64,000 nt of DNA. Origin: JACDAN01 sp963801855 (GTDB taxonomy: Bacteria; Actinomycetota; Thermoleophilia; Gaiellales; Gaiellaceae). The position numbers and the translations under genes were made by a program. The stretch lies in assembly GCA_963801855.1 (NCBI GenBank), contig CAWDGK010000002.1, positions 310,001 to 374,000 of the forward strand, given 5' to 3'. The notes beneath the pieces are model-generated. The model was not told the origin of the DNA, ran no database searches, and saw nothing but the letters and a program-made list of their open reading frames with translations. This document shows, in pieces, positions 9,456-18,291 of this stretch. Position 1 is the first letter of the stretch. Each line of letters begins with the position of its first letter.

Positions 9456-10199
9456 CAGGCGGCTGACGAGGCCCGGCGCGAGCGCCTGCGCAAGGGCAGG
9501 GATCCTGTACCAGCCGGGGACGAACACCTCGGGGCGGTTGTGCTCGACGGCGGAGACGACGCGGCGGGCCACATAGTCCGTGTCGACGACGATGCGATCG
9601 AGGAGCCGGCTTCCGAGCTTGCCCACCTGCGGGAAGCCGGGCGTCTCGACGTAGCCCGGATTGACGGTGTGGACATGGATTCCCTGGGACGGCAAGGTGG
9701 CTGCGAGCGACCGGGAGAAAGCGACGAGGGCGTGCTTCGTCGCCGAGTAGAGACCCGGAGGCACGGCGACCGTGCCCGCAACGGAGGCGACGTTCACGAC
9801 GTGAGCGGGACGCCCTCGCTCGAGTGCCGGCATGAATGCGCGGAGGCACCACACGGCCCCGAGGAAGTTGATGCGGAAGAGCTCCTCGATCCACTCGGGA
9901 TCCGTGTCCATGAAGCCGCTGCGGCGATGATCGCCCGGCTTGCGGCCCGAGACGCCTGCGTTGTTGACGAGCAGCTTGATCTCGGGGTGCCGCTCGCTGA
10001 CCGACGCGGCCATCCGGTCGATCGCCGCGCGGTCCCCGACGTCGCAGACCTCATATTCGCCCCCGGTCTCGGAGGCCACCTTGCGAAGCCGCTCTTCGTT
10101 GCGGGCGACGAGCACGCAGTGCCAGCCTTTATCGGCGAGCCGGCGGGCGATCGCGGCTCCGATCCCGGAGCTGCCGCCGGTGACGACCGCTACCGGCAC
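9438..10199 (-). CDS. Short-chain dehydrogenase/reductase
   Basis: This 253-residue classical SDR has the cofactor motif VTGGSSGIGAAIARRL (TGxxxGIG), NNAG, and the catalytic Ser-Tyr-Lys set (VASVAG, then YSATKHA). The NADP preference is suggested by ARNEERL after beta-2. The C-terminal region has a hydrophobic segment, so it may associate with membranes. The substrate is unknown. The GTG start overlaps the subtilase stop by 10 nt, suggesting they are co-transcribed. Confidence 0.9.
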   Translation of the reverse strand: MPVAVVTGGSSGIGAAIARRLADKGWHCVLVARNEERLRKVASETGGEYEVCDVGDRAAIDRMAASVSERHPEIKLLVNNAGVSGRKPGDHRRSGFMDTDPEWIEELFRINFLGAVWCLRAFMPALERGRPAHVVNVASVAGTVAVPPGLYSATKHALVAFSRSLAATLPSQGIHVHTVNPGYVETPGFPQVGKLGSRLLDRIVVDTDYVARRVVSAVEHNRPEVFVPGWYRIPALAQALAPGLVSRLLARRR

Positions 10200-13100
10200 A
10201 CGCGAACGACGCGCGTGGCCTCGAGGCGCCTGCCGCCCGACTGCACGACCGCGCGCAGCGTGTGGGCGCCGCGCTTCGCGCGCCCTGACTTCCAGACCAT
10301 GGAGTAGAGGCCGGCAACGCCGCGCCTGTCGAGACCGATGCGCCGCTTGCCGTCGAAGAACCGCACCGACGCGATCGTCTTCGTCGATCCCGCAACCACC
10401 AGCAACGGTGTGGGACGAGCGATGCAGCCGCGAGGAACGGGCGTGAGCCAGGTGAGCGTCGGCTTGCTCACGACGCGGAGGCGGGTCTGGAAGATGCGCG
10501 TGTTCGGCATCAGGTCCCGGTTGTAGGTGTTCGCGTTCTTCGCCTCCTGGTAGTCCGAGGCCTGGAAGACCGCGCGCGGCCGCCCGGCTCGTATTCGGGG
10601 CGCGGCGGACGGGAGCGGGAAGAGCGCGATGCCCGAGACCGGATCGAACCCGGCTGCGCCGATCAAGGTGCGCCCGTAGTTGAATGCGAGTGAATACGGG
10701 TCCACTCCGGCGCCCGCGTCCGAGATCTGAACCGCGATCGTGGGTCTACCGGCCGTGACCTGCGTGGTCAGTACGCGGACACGCGGCTTGCGGACGTCGT
10801 TCAACCAGGAGCGGAGCCGGAACGTCCCTGCCCGCGATCTTCCGGTGAACTCGTCCCTGCCGGAATCGACAGCGATGAAGTAGGTGCCCGCGATCGGGAA
10901 CTGGGCTCCCGCGGCGCCGATCGGAAGCCGGTAGCCGAAGGTGATCCCGTTGATGTTGACCGGTGTTCCCGCGTAGCCCTGAACGTCGTTCTCGTCCTTG
11001 GAGCCGAGCGCCCAGACGTCGATCAGCGATCCCGGCGAGGACGAGACGACGGCGGCGCCGAAATTGATCGCACGCTTGCGAAGCACGAACTGGTACACGC
11101 TCTCGGAGCCGCTCTCGCGCATGTCGGGCCCGACGCCGTAGTCGGGCGAGTGGCCGAACGGCGCCGACGGGAACCGGTACCGGTCGACGCGGGAGACCCG
11201 GCCGCGCGTCGATCCGCGCTGGAACTTCCGCAGAGTGCGTGCTCGCACCCCGGCGAGGCCCGGCCGGGTGACGAAGAACGCGTAGGCGATTCGCCGTGTC
11301 ACGAGCCCCTGGCGCAGCACGAGGAAGCCGACGTTGTCGCCGGCAGGCGCAGAACTGTCAACGCGTACGGAAACGGGAAGGGAAGCGGAGCCGCCCGGCC
11401 CGAGCGAGACCGTCGAAGGCACCTCGATCGTCGCGCCGGCGCTCGCGGATTGCGGCCTGACCTCGACCGTCCACGTTCCCGCTCCACCGCCCGCGTCGCG
11501 CACGGAGAGGAGGAGCTGCCTGAACGTCCCCTCGAGGACGTTCACGTCGCCGAAGGACAGCGACGACGGCTCCGTGAAGATCCTGGGGTCGTCCGCAGCG
11601 CCGACGTTGACCATCCCGGCGCCCTGGAGCAACACCGATGCCTCCTGGGTGCGAGCGGTGTTCCCCCAGGCGGGCCCCGCGGTCGAGGCGATTGCGGACT
11701 TGATCTGGCGGACGGACCAGTCGCGATGGCGCTGCTTGAGGAGCGCCGCGACCCCGGCGACGTGGGGCGCAGACATGCTCGTTCCGTCGAAGGAGGCAAA
11801 CGGCGATCCGCCGGTGTACTCACGCAGCGTCGACGAGAGGATCTCCCCGCCTGGGGCTGCGACGTCCGGCTTGAGCGCGTGCGTGAACTGCGTCGGGCCC
11901 GACGAGGAGAAGCTCGTGATGATGCCGCTGCGGCCGGTCTCGATCTCCGTCGTCGGGCCGATGCGAACCGGGGCGCGTCCGCCACGGGACGCGAGATACG
12001 CGCGAAGGTTCGCGCCGTCGAGGTCGGAGACCATTCCGGAGCGAAGCGGGAGCACGGCCGGTATTCCGTTCGGCTCACCCACGCGGTTGTCGATCACGAC
12101 GAGGCCCATGGCGCCCGCGGCTTGCGCGCGAAGCGCCTTGGAGAAGAACGTGCAGTGGCCGCGGGAGATCAGCGCGAGGCTGCCGGCGAGAGATCCGCGC
12201 GGCAACGGGTTTCGGCCGGCGTTCGGGTCGTTGCCGATCCCGCAGAGCTGGCTCGAGACGGGCTGTCCGTTCGAGCCCGTGATGGAGCTGACGTCGACGA
12301 GCGTGCGGTCGACTGTTCCCCAGGCCGAGGAGCTCCGGAAGGGGGCCCGCCGGACACTTACGGGCGCTGCAGGATCGGTGGCCCCGATGGTCGGCGCGAA
12401 GACATGGGTGTTGGACGCGGCGGCCACCGTGATCGCCTCCGGCGCGGTTCCGGGCGAGCCTGTCGAGCCGGCCCCGAAGTCGTCGCGGTCGTTTCCTGCA
12501 GAGATGACGGGCGCGACGCCCGCCGCGGCCGTGTTTGCCACCGTCTGCATCATGGCGTCGGTCTGCGGCTCTGTCGCCGGGCCGCCGCCGGAGAAGTTGA
12601 TGACGTCCATGCCGTCCCTGACGGCCGACTCGAACGCGGCGACGATCTGCGGGGTGTTGGCGTTGTTCCCGATCGGAGTCGGGATGTTGAAGACGCGGTA
12701 GTTGCCGATCCACGCGCGTGGAGCCACGCCCGAGAGACCGGCGGCAGGCGGGTGGTCGCGGCCGCCGGGAGAGCTGTTGCCGGAGTTGCCCGCTGCGATG
12801 CCCGCGACGTGCGTCCCGTGGAACGACGTGCGCCGGTCGAGCGCGAGGCGACCGGGGGCTCCGGCGCCGGGGCCGGGGAAGCTGCGAGCGACGATCACCT
12901 TGGGCGTGGTGAGGCCCGTTTGCCCCTTGGGAAAACCGGCCGGGTACGTGAAGCCGGCCGGGTCGAGGTACGGATTCGTGTGGTCGACGCCGTCGTCGAC
13001 GATCCCGATCTTGACCCCCTGGCCGGCAGCGCCCGTGGCGGCGGAGAAAGCGGGCGCGCCGATGACGGCCGGGCTTCGATTCGTGTGGAGCGTGAAGCGC

Positions 13101-13558
13101 CGGCTCGGGTAGACCTGCGCGATTCCGGGGAGCGAGGCGAGCTCGGGGAGCCGCGTGACCGGCAGCTCGATCGTGATCCCGTTCAGCACGACCTGGAAGC
13201 GCGCGCCAAGGCGAGCGCTCGGTACCGATGCGTGGATCGCGCGAGCCGCGACTCGCTGCTGGGCCGCTACGCGTGCGAGGTAGGCCTTCGAGGAGGAGGA
13301 CGCCGTGTCGAGCCGGCTCGAGCCCAGCGTGGCGAAGAAGCCCGGCCCCCGCGCGGCGGCAAGCGGGGGAAGAGAGAGCGTTGCGATGACGGTGACCCGG
13401 CCGGATCGGTGTGCCGGCGGGATCTGAATCGTCCCGGTTCGGACGCGCGGCGTCTCGACTTCGCCGAAGCTCCGATCGACCGGCCGGAGGCTGGCCGAGG
13501 CCGACGCTGAAAGGGCGAGCGCCACCATCGGGACGACACATACGACCTGGCGGCGCAA
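10190..13558 (-). CDS. Secreted subtilisin-family serine protease with PA insert
   Basis: This 1122-residue extracellular protease (S8 family) has the triad Asp in KIGIVDDGVDHT, His in SFHGTHVAGIAAG and Ser in FDGTSMSAPHVAGVAALL. A protease-associated domain is inserted between His and Ser (SLALISRGHCTFFSKALRAQ). The prodomain and propeptide region covers about 30-160, and about 450 residues after the catalytic domain look beta-rich (Fn3-like and PPC-like), ending with a Cys pair. The N-terminus LRRQVVCVVPMVALALSASASA is a signal peptide. TTG 13558 is chosen because the signal peptide starts there and the -10 element TACTCT is 7 nt upstream. Confidence 0.93.
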   Translation of the reverse strand: MRRQVVCVVPMVALALSASASASLRPVDRSFGEVETPRVRTGTIQIPPAHRSGRVTVIATLSLPPLAAARGPGFFATLGSSRLDTASSSSKAYLARVAAQQRVAARAIHASVPSARLGARFQVVLNGITIELPVTRLPELASLPGIAQVYPSRRFTLHTNRSPAVIGAPAFSAATGAAGQGVKIGIVDDGVDHTNPYLDPAGFTYPAGFPKGQTGLTTPKVIVARSFPGPGAGAPGRLALDRRTSFHGTHVAGIAAGNSGNSSPGGRDHPPAAGLSGVAPRAWIGNYRVFNIPTPIGNNANTPQIVAAFESAVRDGMDVINFSGGGPATEPQTDAMMQTVANTAAAGVAPVISAGNDRDDFGAGSTGSPGTAPEAITVAAASNTHVFAPTIGATDPAAPVSVRRAPFRSSSAWGTVDRTLVDVSSITGSNGQPVSSQLCGIGNDPNAGRNPLPRGSLAGSLALISRGHCTFFSKALRAQAAGAMGLVVIDNRVGEPNGIPAVLPLRSGMVSDLDGANLRAYLASRGGRAPVRIGPTTEIETGRSGIITSFSSSGPTQFTHALKPDVAAPGGEILSSTLREYTGGSPFASFDGTSMSAPHVAGVAALLKQRHRDWSVRQIKSAIASTAGPAWGNTARTQEASVLLQGAGMVNVGAADDPRIFTEPSSLSFGDVNVLEGTFRQLLLSVRDAGGGAGTWTVEVRPQSASAGATIEVPSTVSLGPGGSASLPVSVRVDSSAPAGDNVGFLVLRQGLVTRRIAYAFFVTRPGLAGVRARTLRKFQRGSTRGRVSRVDRYRFPSAPFGHSPDYGVGPDMRESGSESVYQFVLRKRAINFGAAVVSSSPGSLIDVWALGSKDENDVQGYAGTPVNINGITFGYRLPIGAAGAQFPIAGTYFIAVDSGRDEFTGRSRAGTFRLRSWLNDVRKPRVRVLTTQVTAGRPTIAVQISDAGAGVDPYSLAFNYGRTLIGAAGFDPVSGIALFPLPSAAPRIRAGRPRAVFQASDYQEAKNANTYNRDLMPNTRIFQTRLRVVSKPTLTWLTPVPRGCIARPTPLLVVAGSTKTIASVRFFDGKRRIGLDRRGVAGLYSMVWKSGRAKRGAHTLRAVVQSGGRRLEATRVVRVCR

Positions 13559-13565
13559 GACGTAC

Positions 13566-13571
13566 AGAGTA
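13566..13571 (-). promoter_or_regulatory. -10 element (TACTCT) for leaderless subtilase
   Basis: On the minus strand TACTCT is followed after 7 nt by the TTG start at 13558. No Shine-Dalgarno sequence is present. Confidence 0.45.
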
Positions 13572-13596
13572 GCCACGCAATCCCGCCATCTCGCCT

Positions 13597-13602
13597 TAGG
13601 AT
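13597..13602 (+). promoter_or_regulatory. -10 element (TAGGAT) for leaderless fabI
   Basis: TAGGAT lies 7 nt before the fabI ATG at 13610. The divergent subtilase promoter is 25 bp away. Confidence 0.5.
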
Positions 13603-13609
13603 CATTCGG

Positions 13610-14389
13610 ATGCCAGGTCGTTTCGAAGGCAAGCGCGGGCTCGTGACGGGAGTCGCCAACAAGCGCTCGATCGCCTGGGCGATCGGCCGGCGTCTCGCCG
13701 AGGAGGGCGCGCAGCTCGCGTTCACCTACCAGGGAGAGCGGATCGAGAAGAGCGTGCGCGATCTCGCGGAGACGGTGTCGAGCCCCCTCATCACCTCGTG
13801 CGACGTTCGCTCCGACGAAGATCTCGACCGCGTCATGAAGGAGGTGGGTGAGACCTTCGACGGGCAACTCGATCTCCTGATCCACTCGGTTGCGTACGCG
13901 GCCGCCGAGGATCTCGAAGGCCGGTTCACCGACACGCCGCGCGACCGGTTCTGGATGGCGCTCGACGTCAGCGCATACTCGCTCGTGGCCCTGTCGCGGG
14001 CTGCGGAGCCGCTGATGGAGGCGGCCGGAGGCGGATCGATCGTGACGATGACGTACCTCGGTGGCGAGCGCGCCGTGCCGCACTACAACGTGATGGGCGT
14101 CGCGAAGGCCGCGCTCGACTCGTCCGTCCAGTACCTGGCCTGGGATCTCGGCCAGAAGAACATTCGCGTCAACGCGATCTCGGCCGGCCCGGTCCGCACC
14201 CTCGCCGCCCGCTCGATCGCGGGCTTTCCGACCATGGAGTCGATCGTCGAGGAGCGCTCACCCATGCACCGGCCGATCGACGCGGACGACGTCGGCGCGG
14301 CGGCCGCCTACCTGCTCTCCGAAGAGGCCGGGAACGTGACGGCCACGACCCTCTACGTCGACGGCGGCTACCACTCGATGGGCATGTAG
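13610..14389 (+). CDS. fabI: Enoyl-[acyl-carrier-protein] reductase
   Basis: The enzyme carries out the NADH-dependent last reduction in each round of fatty acid elongation. The 259-residue SDR-fold protein has the divergent FabI cofactor motif GVANKRSIAWAIG instead of TGxxxGxG, and the catalytic Tyr-x6-Lys arrangement in Y-NVMGVAKAALD. IRVNAISAGPVRTLAA and TTLYVDGGYHSMGM are typical late blocks. The gene stands alone on its strand with its own leaderless promoter and ends at a strong hairpin. Confidence 0.95.
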   Translation: MPGRFEGKRGLVTGVANKRSIAWAIGRRLAEEGAQLAFTYQGERIEKSVRDLAETVSSPLITSCDVRSDEDLDRVMKEVGETFDGQLDLLIHSVAYAAAEDLEGRFTDTPRDRFWMALDVSAYSLVALSRAAEPLMEAAGGGSIVTMTYLGGERAVPHYNVMGVAKAALDSSVQYLAWDLGQKNIRVNAISAGPVRTLAARSIAGFPTMESIVEERSPMHRPIDADDVGAAAAYLLSEEAGNVTATTLYVDGGYHSMGM

Positions 14390-14404
14390 TCGGCCGGCGC
14401 CTTT

Positions 14405-14430
14405 CGCTGAAAGTCTTTCGACTTTCAGCG
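14405..14430 (+). terminator. Hairpin A of repeat copy 2, fabI terminator
   Basis: The 11-bp arms 14405-14415 and 14420-14430 pair perfectly around TTTC, starting 16 nt after the fabI stop. Confidence 0.6.
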
Positions 14431-14541
14431 ACCTCTTTGAAGCCGGGCAGCGCTTCGCGCTACGCGGCGCGGTCGCGTGGCCCGGAGTGGCGGTGACGGT
14501 TCGAATGCTGGTGAGCGAAACGGGCGAGCCCGTTTCGCGGC
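14405..14541 (+). repeat. Terminator-associated composite repeat, copy 2
   Basis: The order is the same as in copy 1: hairpin A, then CTCTTTGAAGCCGGGCAGCG and the GC-rich module, a spacer, then GCTGGTGAGCG and hairpin B (14515-14525 with 14528-14538) followed by GGCG. It fills the gap between convergent fabI and tag. Hairpin B ends 4 nt from the tag stop and may serve as its terminator. Confidence 0.65.
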
Positions 14542-14542
14542 G

Positions 14543-15175
14543 TCAGTTGGGCCGTTCGAACTCGTCTCGAGCTCTCTCGGCTGCTTCGCGAATCGCGCAC
14601 CCGTGCAGATGGTCGTTCACGAGGCCCATCGCCTGCATGAAGGCGTAGGCGGTCGTGGGGCCGAAGAAGCGCCAGCCGCGGCGCTTGAGGTCCTTCGCGA
14701 GGGCACGGGACTCGGTCGTCTGGGCCATCTCCATCAGCGTCTTCCAGGTGAGCCGTCTCGGTCGCGACGCCGGATCGGGCTCGAAGCGCCAGACGAAGGC
14801 GGCGAGCGAGCCTTCTTCCTCGACGAGCTCGACGGCGCGGGCCGCGTTGTTGATCGCGGCCTCGATCTTCCCGCGGTGGCGGACGATGCCGGCGTCGCCG
14901 AGGAGCCGCTCGACGTCCTTCTCGCCGAACCGCGCCACCTGAGCGAAGTCGAACCCCGCGAAGGCCGCCCGGAAGTTCTCGCGCTTGCGCAGGATCGTCA
15001 GCCACGAGAGGCCCGACTGGAAGCCCTCCAGGCAGAGCTTCTCGAACAGGCGGCGGTCGTCGTCGACTGGAAAGCCCCATTCCCGGTCGTGGTAGGCCTG
15101 GTAGTCCGGCGTCGAGGCGCCCCACGAGCAGCGAACGACGCCGTCCTCCCCCTGGACGAGCCCCTCGGCGCTCAT
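14543..15175 (-). CDS. tag: DNA-3-methyladenine glycosylase I
   Basis: This base-excision glycosylase removes 3-methyladenine from alkylated DNA. The 210-residue protein has the family blocks CSWG, YHDREWGFPV, FEKLCLEGFQSGLSWLTIL, and GWRFFGPTTAYAFMQAMGLVNDH. The usual N-terminal zinc Cys and the later Cys/His ligands are partly visible (CSW early, HLHGC late). ATG 15175 overlaps the stop of the upstream membrane protein (ATGA). It is the last gene of the sigma-factor operon. Confidence 0.94.
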   Translation of the reverse strand: MSAEGLVQGEDGVVRCSWGASTPDYQAYHDREWGFPVDDDRRLFEKLCLEGFQSGLSWLTILRKRENFRAAFAGFDFAQVARFGEKDVERLLGDAGIVRHRGKIEAAINNAARAVELVEEEGSLAAFVWRFEPDPASRPRRLTWKTLMEMAQTTESRALAKDLKRRGWRFFGPTTAYAFMQAMGLVNDHLHGCAIREAAERARDEFERPN

Positions 15176-16702
15176 TCCATCTCCGTCTCGTAGAGCGCGA
15201 CCGCCCCGTCCCGCGCCAGGAGCTGCCCCGAGATCTCGCAGCGTGTGGGCCCGTGCACGGCGAGGAAGCGGACGCCGAGCTCGACCAGCTGCCGCGGACC
15301 GGGGCACGGCTGAAGCCCACGGAGGACACGGGCCGCCTCCCGCGGGGCGATCGTCGAGTAACCGGCGGGCCGCTCGCGCGGCGCCTGCATCGCGTAGTAG
15401 AGGTAGACGCTCGCCTCCTGACGGTCGGGTGCGGAGACGGGAAGCTCGAGGAGGCGGCCGCGCTCAGCTCGGGTCGAGGCCGCGTAGGCCCTGTTCTCCA
15501 CGTCGGCCGCCGTCGGCCTGTATGCAGTCACATCCGCGCGCAGGTCGACGGCGATCAAGAGCAGAAGGGCAAGGGGAGCCCACCGCCAGCGCCGTGCCTT
15601 GTGGACGGCCAGCGCGACGAGTCCGGCCAGGCCCAGACAGGCGATCGGCATCAGGCGAGCGGGCACGCGCGTCGTCCCGAAGCCGGGGACGCTCTCCCAG
15701 AGAGCCTCGTAGCCCGGCAGGTTGCCGCCGAGGGCTAGCAGGGAGGGAATCGCGACAGCAAGGGCGAGTCCAATCGCGAGGCGGCTCCGGTAGAGAAGGA
15801 GACCCGCGAGCGCCAGCAGCGGAACGAGCCAGCCCACGAAGACGAACGCCTCGAGCCCGTGGCGCGGATCCCGCGAGACGAAGTCTGCGAGGTCCGCGGA
15901 GTAGCGCTCGACCTGGGCGAAGGACCGAGAGGAGCCGATCGAGCCGCGGATCGACAGCGCCCAGACGACGAAACCCGCCCCGATGGCGCCGGCTACTCCG
16001 CCTGCGGCCCAGCGGCGGCTGCCTCCGCTGAGCAGCGCGTACACGGCAAAGAGCGGGATGACGCCGAGCGCGAGATGCACCTGCCCCGACAGCGGGATCG
16101 AGGCGAGGGCTACGGCCGCGAGCCAGTAGCAGGCGTCGCTCCCAGGCCCAGAGCGAGAGTGGAATCAGCATCGAGACCCACGCCAGCAGGTGGCCGGCGC
16201 CGGCGTGAACGGCGCGGTAGGGGGCAAGGGCAAAGACGAGCCCCCCGGCGAGCGAAGCGCCCATCCCGAGGCCGAGCGAGCGCAGCCAGAGGAAGGTCGC
16301 GCCGCCGGCGCCCAGGTAGCCGAGGAGGACGAACAGGTTCCAGGCGGTGACGGCGCCGAACAGAGCTTCGAGCGGCCCGAAGACGACCGAGAACGGCCAG
16401 CCCGCGAAGTTCGTGCGCGGCTCGGCCTCGGGCTGGAAGCTGTAGGGGTCGAGCCACGGCTCGGCGGCGCGTCCGAGCTGATGGCCGGGGAGCCAGAGCT
16501 GCCAGATCGTCTGCAGGTGGTCTCCCGGGGCCGCCGCTCCCGGTCTTCCCGGCAGGCCCTCGGCGAGGAAGTCGGTGCGTGCCTCGCGCAACGCGGGCCA
16601 GGTCGAGACGACGCCCGCCGCGAGGAGGACGACTAGGACAAGGCCTGCGCGGCCGAGAGCAGCTCGTCCAGGTCGGGCAGCTCGCCGTCCTCGTAGGTCC
16701 AT
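15172..16702 (-). CDS. Polytopic membrane protein, GT-C/YfhO-like (one frame break)
   Basis: This protein of about 510 residues has 10 or more hydrophobic helices. The early loop has TDFLAEGLPGRPG...DHLQTIWQLWLP and PWLDPYSFQP, resembling GT-C-type glycosyltransferases and YfhO-like proteins. The C-terminal 100 residues look like a soluble domain. Function is not established. The frame breaks near 16137; removing one C from CGACGCCTGCTACTGG joins the halves. The likely start, ATG 16702, overlaps the end of the peroxiredoxin gene by about 70 nt. The stop overlaps the tag start. Confidence 0.75.
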
Positions 16703-17094
16703 GCGCCGCGGACCGTACCGCCCGAGTCGATCAGGAACGCCGTGCGGCGCGCCACGTCGCTCATGCCGCGATAGTCCTGCGCGATGCCGAAGCCGCGGAC
16801 GGCGTCGCCGTTCCAGTCGGAGAGCAGCGGGAACTCGATGTCGAGTGCCTGCATCCAGGCGACATGCGACCACGCGGAGTCGCGTGAGGCCGCCATGACC
16901 CGGACTCCTGCCTGCTCGAACTCCCGGCCCCTGTCACGCAGGAGCTCCATCTCGTTCGTTCAGGTGCCCGACCAGTCGAAGAGGTAGAAGAGCACGAGCA
17001 CCGCGCCCTCGGAGACGAGGTCGCGCAGCGAGACGGCTTCGCGCGGGGCGAGCCACACCTGGACGTCCGGGATCGGGTCTCCCGCCTCGAGCAC
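16633..17094 (-). CDS. Peroxiredoxin (AhpE/BCP-like), candidate selenoprotein with in-frame TGA
   Basis: Peroxiredoxins reduce hydroperoxides through a peroxidatic Cys. The frame from GTG 17094 to TAG 16633 reads as one 153-residue redoxin fold, interrupted only by TGA at 16962-16960 (codon 45). The flanks VLFYLFDWSGT and TNEMELLRDRG place that TGA exactly at the peroxidatic position (family pattern DWSGxCTxE). The conserved downstream Prx blocks are intact (FPLLSDWNGDAVRGFG, RTAFLIDSGGTVRG), and there is no Cys elsewhere in the protein. A 7-bp hairpin follows the TGA at a bacterial-SECIS distance. The reading is selenocysteine at 45; a TGC-to-TGA sequencing error is the alternative. The start is supported by a -10 element 6 nt upstream. 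Confidence 0.85.
16927..16945 (-). promoter_or_regulatory. Candidate bacterial SECIS hairpin
   Basis: On the minus strand GCTCCTG (16945-16939) pairs with CAGGGGC (16933-16927), six Watson-Crick pairs and one U-G, closing a CGTGA loop. The loop begins 22 nt after the A of the TGA and has G at its second position. Both fit what is known of bacterial SECIS elements read by SelB. Confidence 0.6.
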
Positions 17095-17100
17095 GCCGAG

Positions 17101-17106
17101 AATCTA
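17101..17106 (-). promoter_or_regulatory. -10 element (TAGATT) for the peroxiredoxin gene
   Basis: TAGATT is 6 nt before the GTG at 17094. Its TAG is also the stop codon of the upstream propeller gene, so the peroxiredoxin may have its own leaderless transcript within the operon. Confidence 0.4.
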
Positions 17107-18291
17107 ACTGGAGCAGCACCAGCCTTCGATCCGGGGGAAGGCGCCTGAGCCTGTGCCGCCCGGGTCGAACTGCTTCGCGAGGCTCGAAACCGCCTTGATC
17201 TTCTCGACGTCGGTCGAGCGGATGAACAGCCACTGGTCGGCGCTCTGCCAGCCGAGGACGAGCCAGCGGCCGCCCGGAGACCAGGCCACGTCGCTGAGGC
17301 GACCGGCCCCGGCGAACACCGGTTGTTGGCGGCGAAGGACGTCGCCGTCCACGAGCAGGAGCTCGCTCCGGCCGGCCCGCTGCCGCACCAGGGCGATCCG
17401 ATGGTCGTCCGGCGAGAAGGCCGCATCGCCGAAGCGGCCGCGGAAGACGAGCGATTGGAGCCGTCGGCCCTCCTCGTTGAAGACGGCGAGGGTGAACCGC
17501 CCGGCGCCTGCCGAGGTCACGGCGAGCAGCCGGCTGCCGTCGGAGGACCACTCGAGCTGAAGCGGCTCCGGGCCCGTGACGGCGCTCCAGAGCGTCTCGG
17601 AAGAATCGGTTTCGAGAACGGTGAGGTTGCCGTCTCGGTCGACGTAGGCGAGCACGTGCTCCTCGACCGGGCGCCAGGCGGGTGCCACCGAGAGCGCCCC
17701 GCCGAGGCGGCCGTCGTCGGTTCCGTCGCCGGCCACCATCCGCAGATTCGCGCCGCTCAGGTAGGCAACGCGGAAGCCGCTCGGCGACCAGCGCGCGTCG
17801 TGGACTCGCGGCCGGGCGAGCGACCACCGCACCTTGCCCTGGGGGGTCAGCGCGGCGAGCTGACTGCGGGTCGAGGCCACCACGTGGAGCCCCCGCGGCG
17901 ACCACGAAGCCTCGTCATAGTCGCCGAGCCGCCGCTTCGACCCGTCGGCCGCGACGACCCAGGAGCCGGTCGGCGCCGTCGTGAGCAGCCGGCCTGCAGC
18001 GGGCAGGGAGAAGAGCGCGGGTTGCGCCCGCGGAACGCCGACGACCTTCTCGGTGCCGACTGCGTCGCGGACGTCGGAGATCACCGCCCGGCCCTGCGGG
18101 CTCAGGATCGCCGCGAGGATCGCGACGGCGGCAGCAGCCGCAACCAGGCCGCGGGCGTTCCTCTGAGGCCACGGCGTCGGCACGCGCTCGTCGAACGCGG
18201 AACGAGCGAGCTGCCAGGAGCGGCGCTGGGCGTTCACCTCGTCGGGCGGGGCCGCGCCGAGGAGGGCGCGCCGGAGTCGCTGATCCCTCAC
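17104..18291 (-). CDS. Membrane-anchored beta-propeller protein, candidate anti-sigma factor
   Basis: The 395-residue protein has a cytoplasmic N-terminal stretch of about 47 residues, one membrane helix (about 48-64, GLVAAAAAVAILAAIL) and a long WD40/TolB-like propeller (repeated W-SP-G, FSPDDHRIALVR, WSPGGRWLVLGW). It ends in GWCCSS. It overlaps the stop of the ECF sigma gene (GTGA), the usual position for a cognate anti-sigma factor, although no HxxxCxxC zinc motif is visible. The anti-sigma role is inferred from position and topology. Confidence 0.8.
   Translation of the reverse strand: MRDQRLRRALLGAAPPDEVNAQRRSWQLARSAFDERVPTPWPQRNARGLVAAAAAVAILAAILSPQGRAVISDVRDAVGTEKVVGVPRAQPALFSLPAAGRLLTTAPTGSWVVAADGSKRRLGDYDEASWSPRGLHVVASTRSQLAALTPQGKVRWSLARPRVHDARWSPSGFRVAYLSGANLRMVAGDGTDDGRLGGALSVAPAWRPVEEHVLAYVDRDGNLTVLETDSSETLWSAVTGPEPLQLEWSSDGSRLLAVTSAGAGRFTLAVFNEEGRRLQSLVFRGRFGDAAFSPDDHRIALVRQRAGRSELLLVDGDVLRRQQPVFAGAGRLSDVAWSPGGRWLVLGWQSADQWLFIRSTDVEKIKAVSSLAKQFDPGGTGSGAFPRIEGWCCSS

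Noticed and set aside
11150..13510. 786-codon plus-strand frame opposite the subtilase
   Set aside because: It is the antisense of well-conserved protease blocks, with no motif of its own.
10190..14083. 1297-codon open frame that includes the subtilase and the antisense of fabI
   Set aside because: The part above 13558 has no homology and is antisense to fabI. The signal peptide and promoter place the start at TTG 13558.
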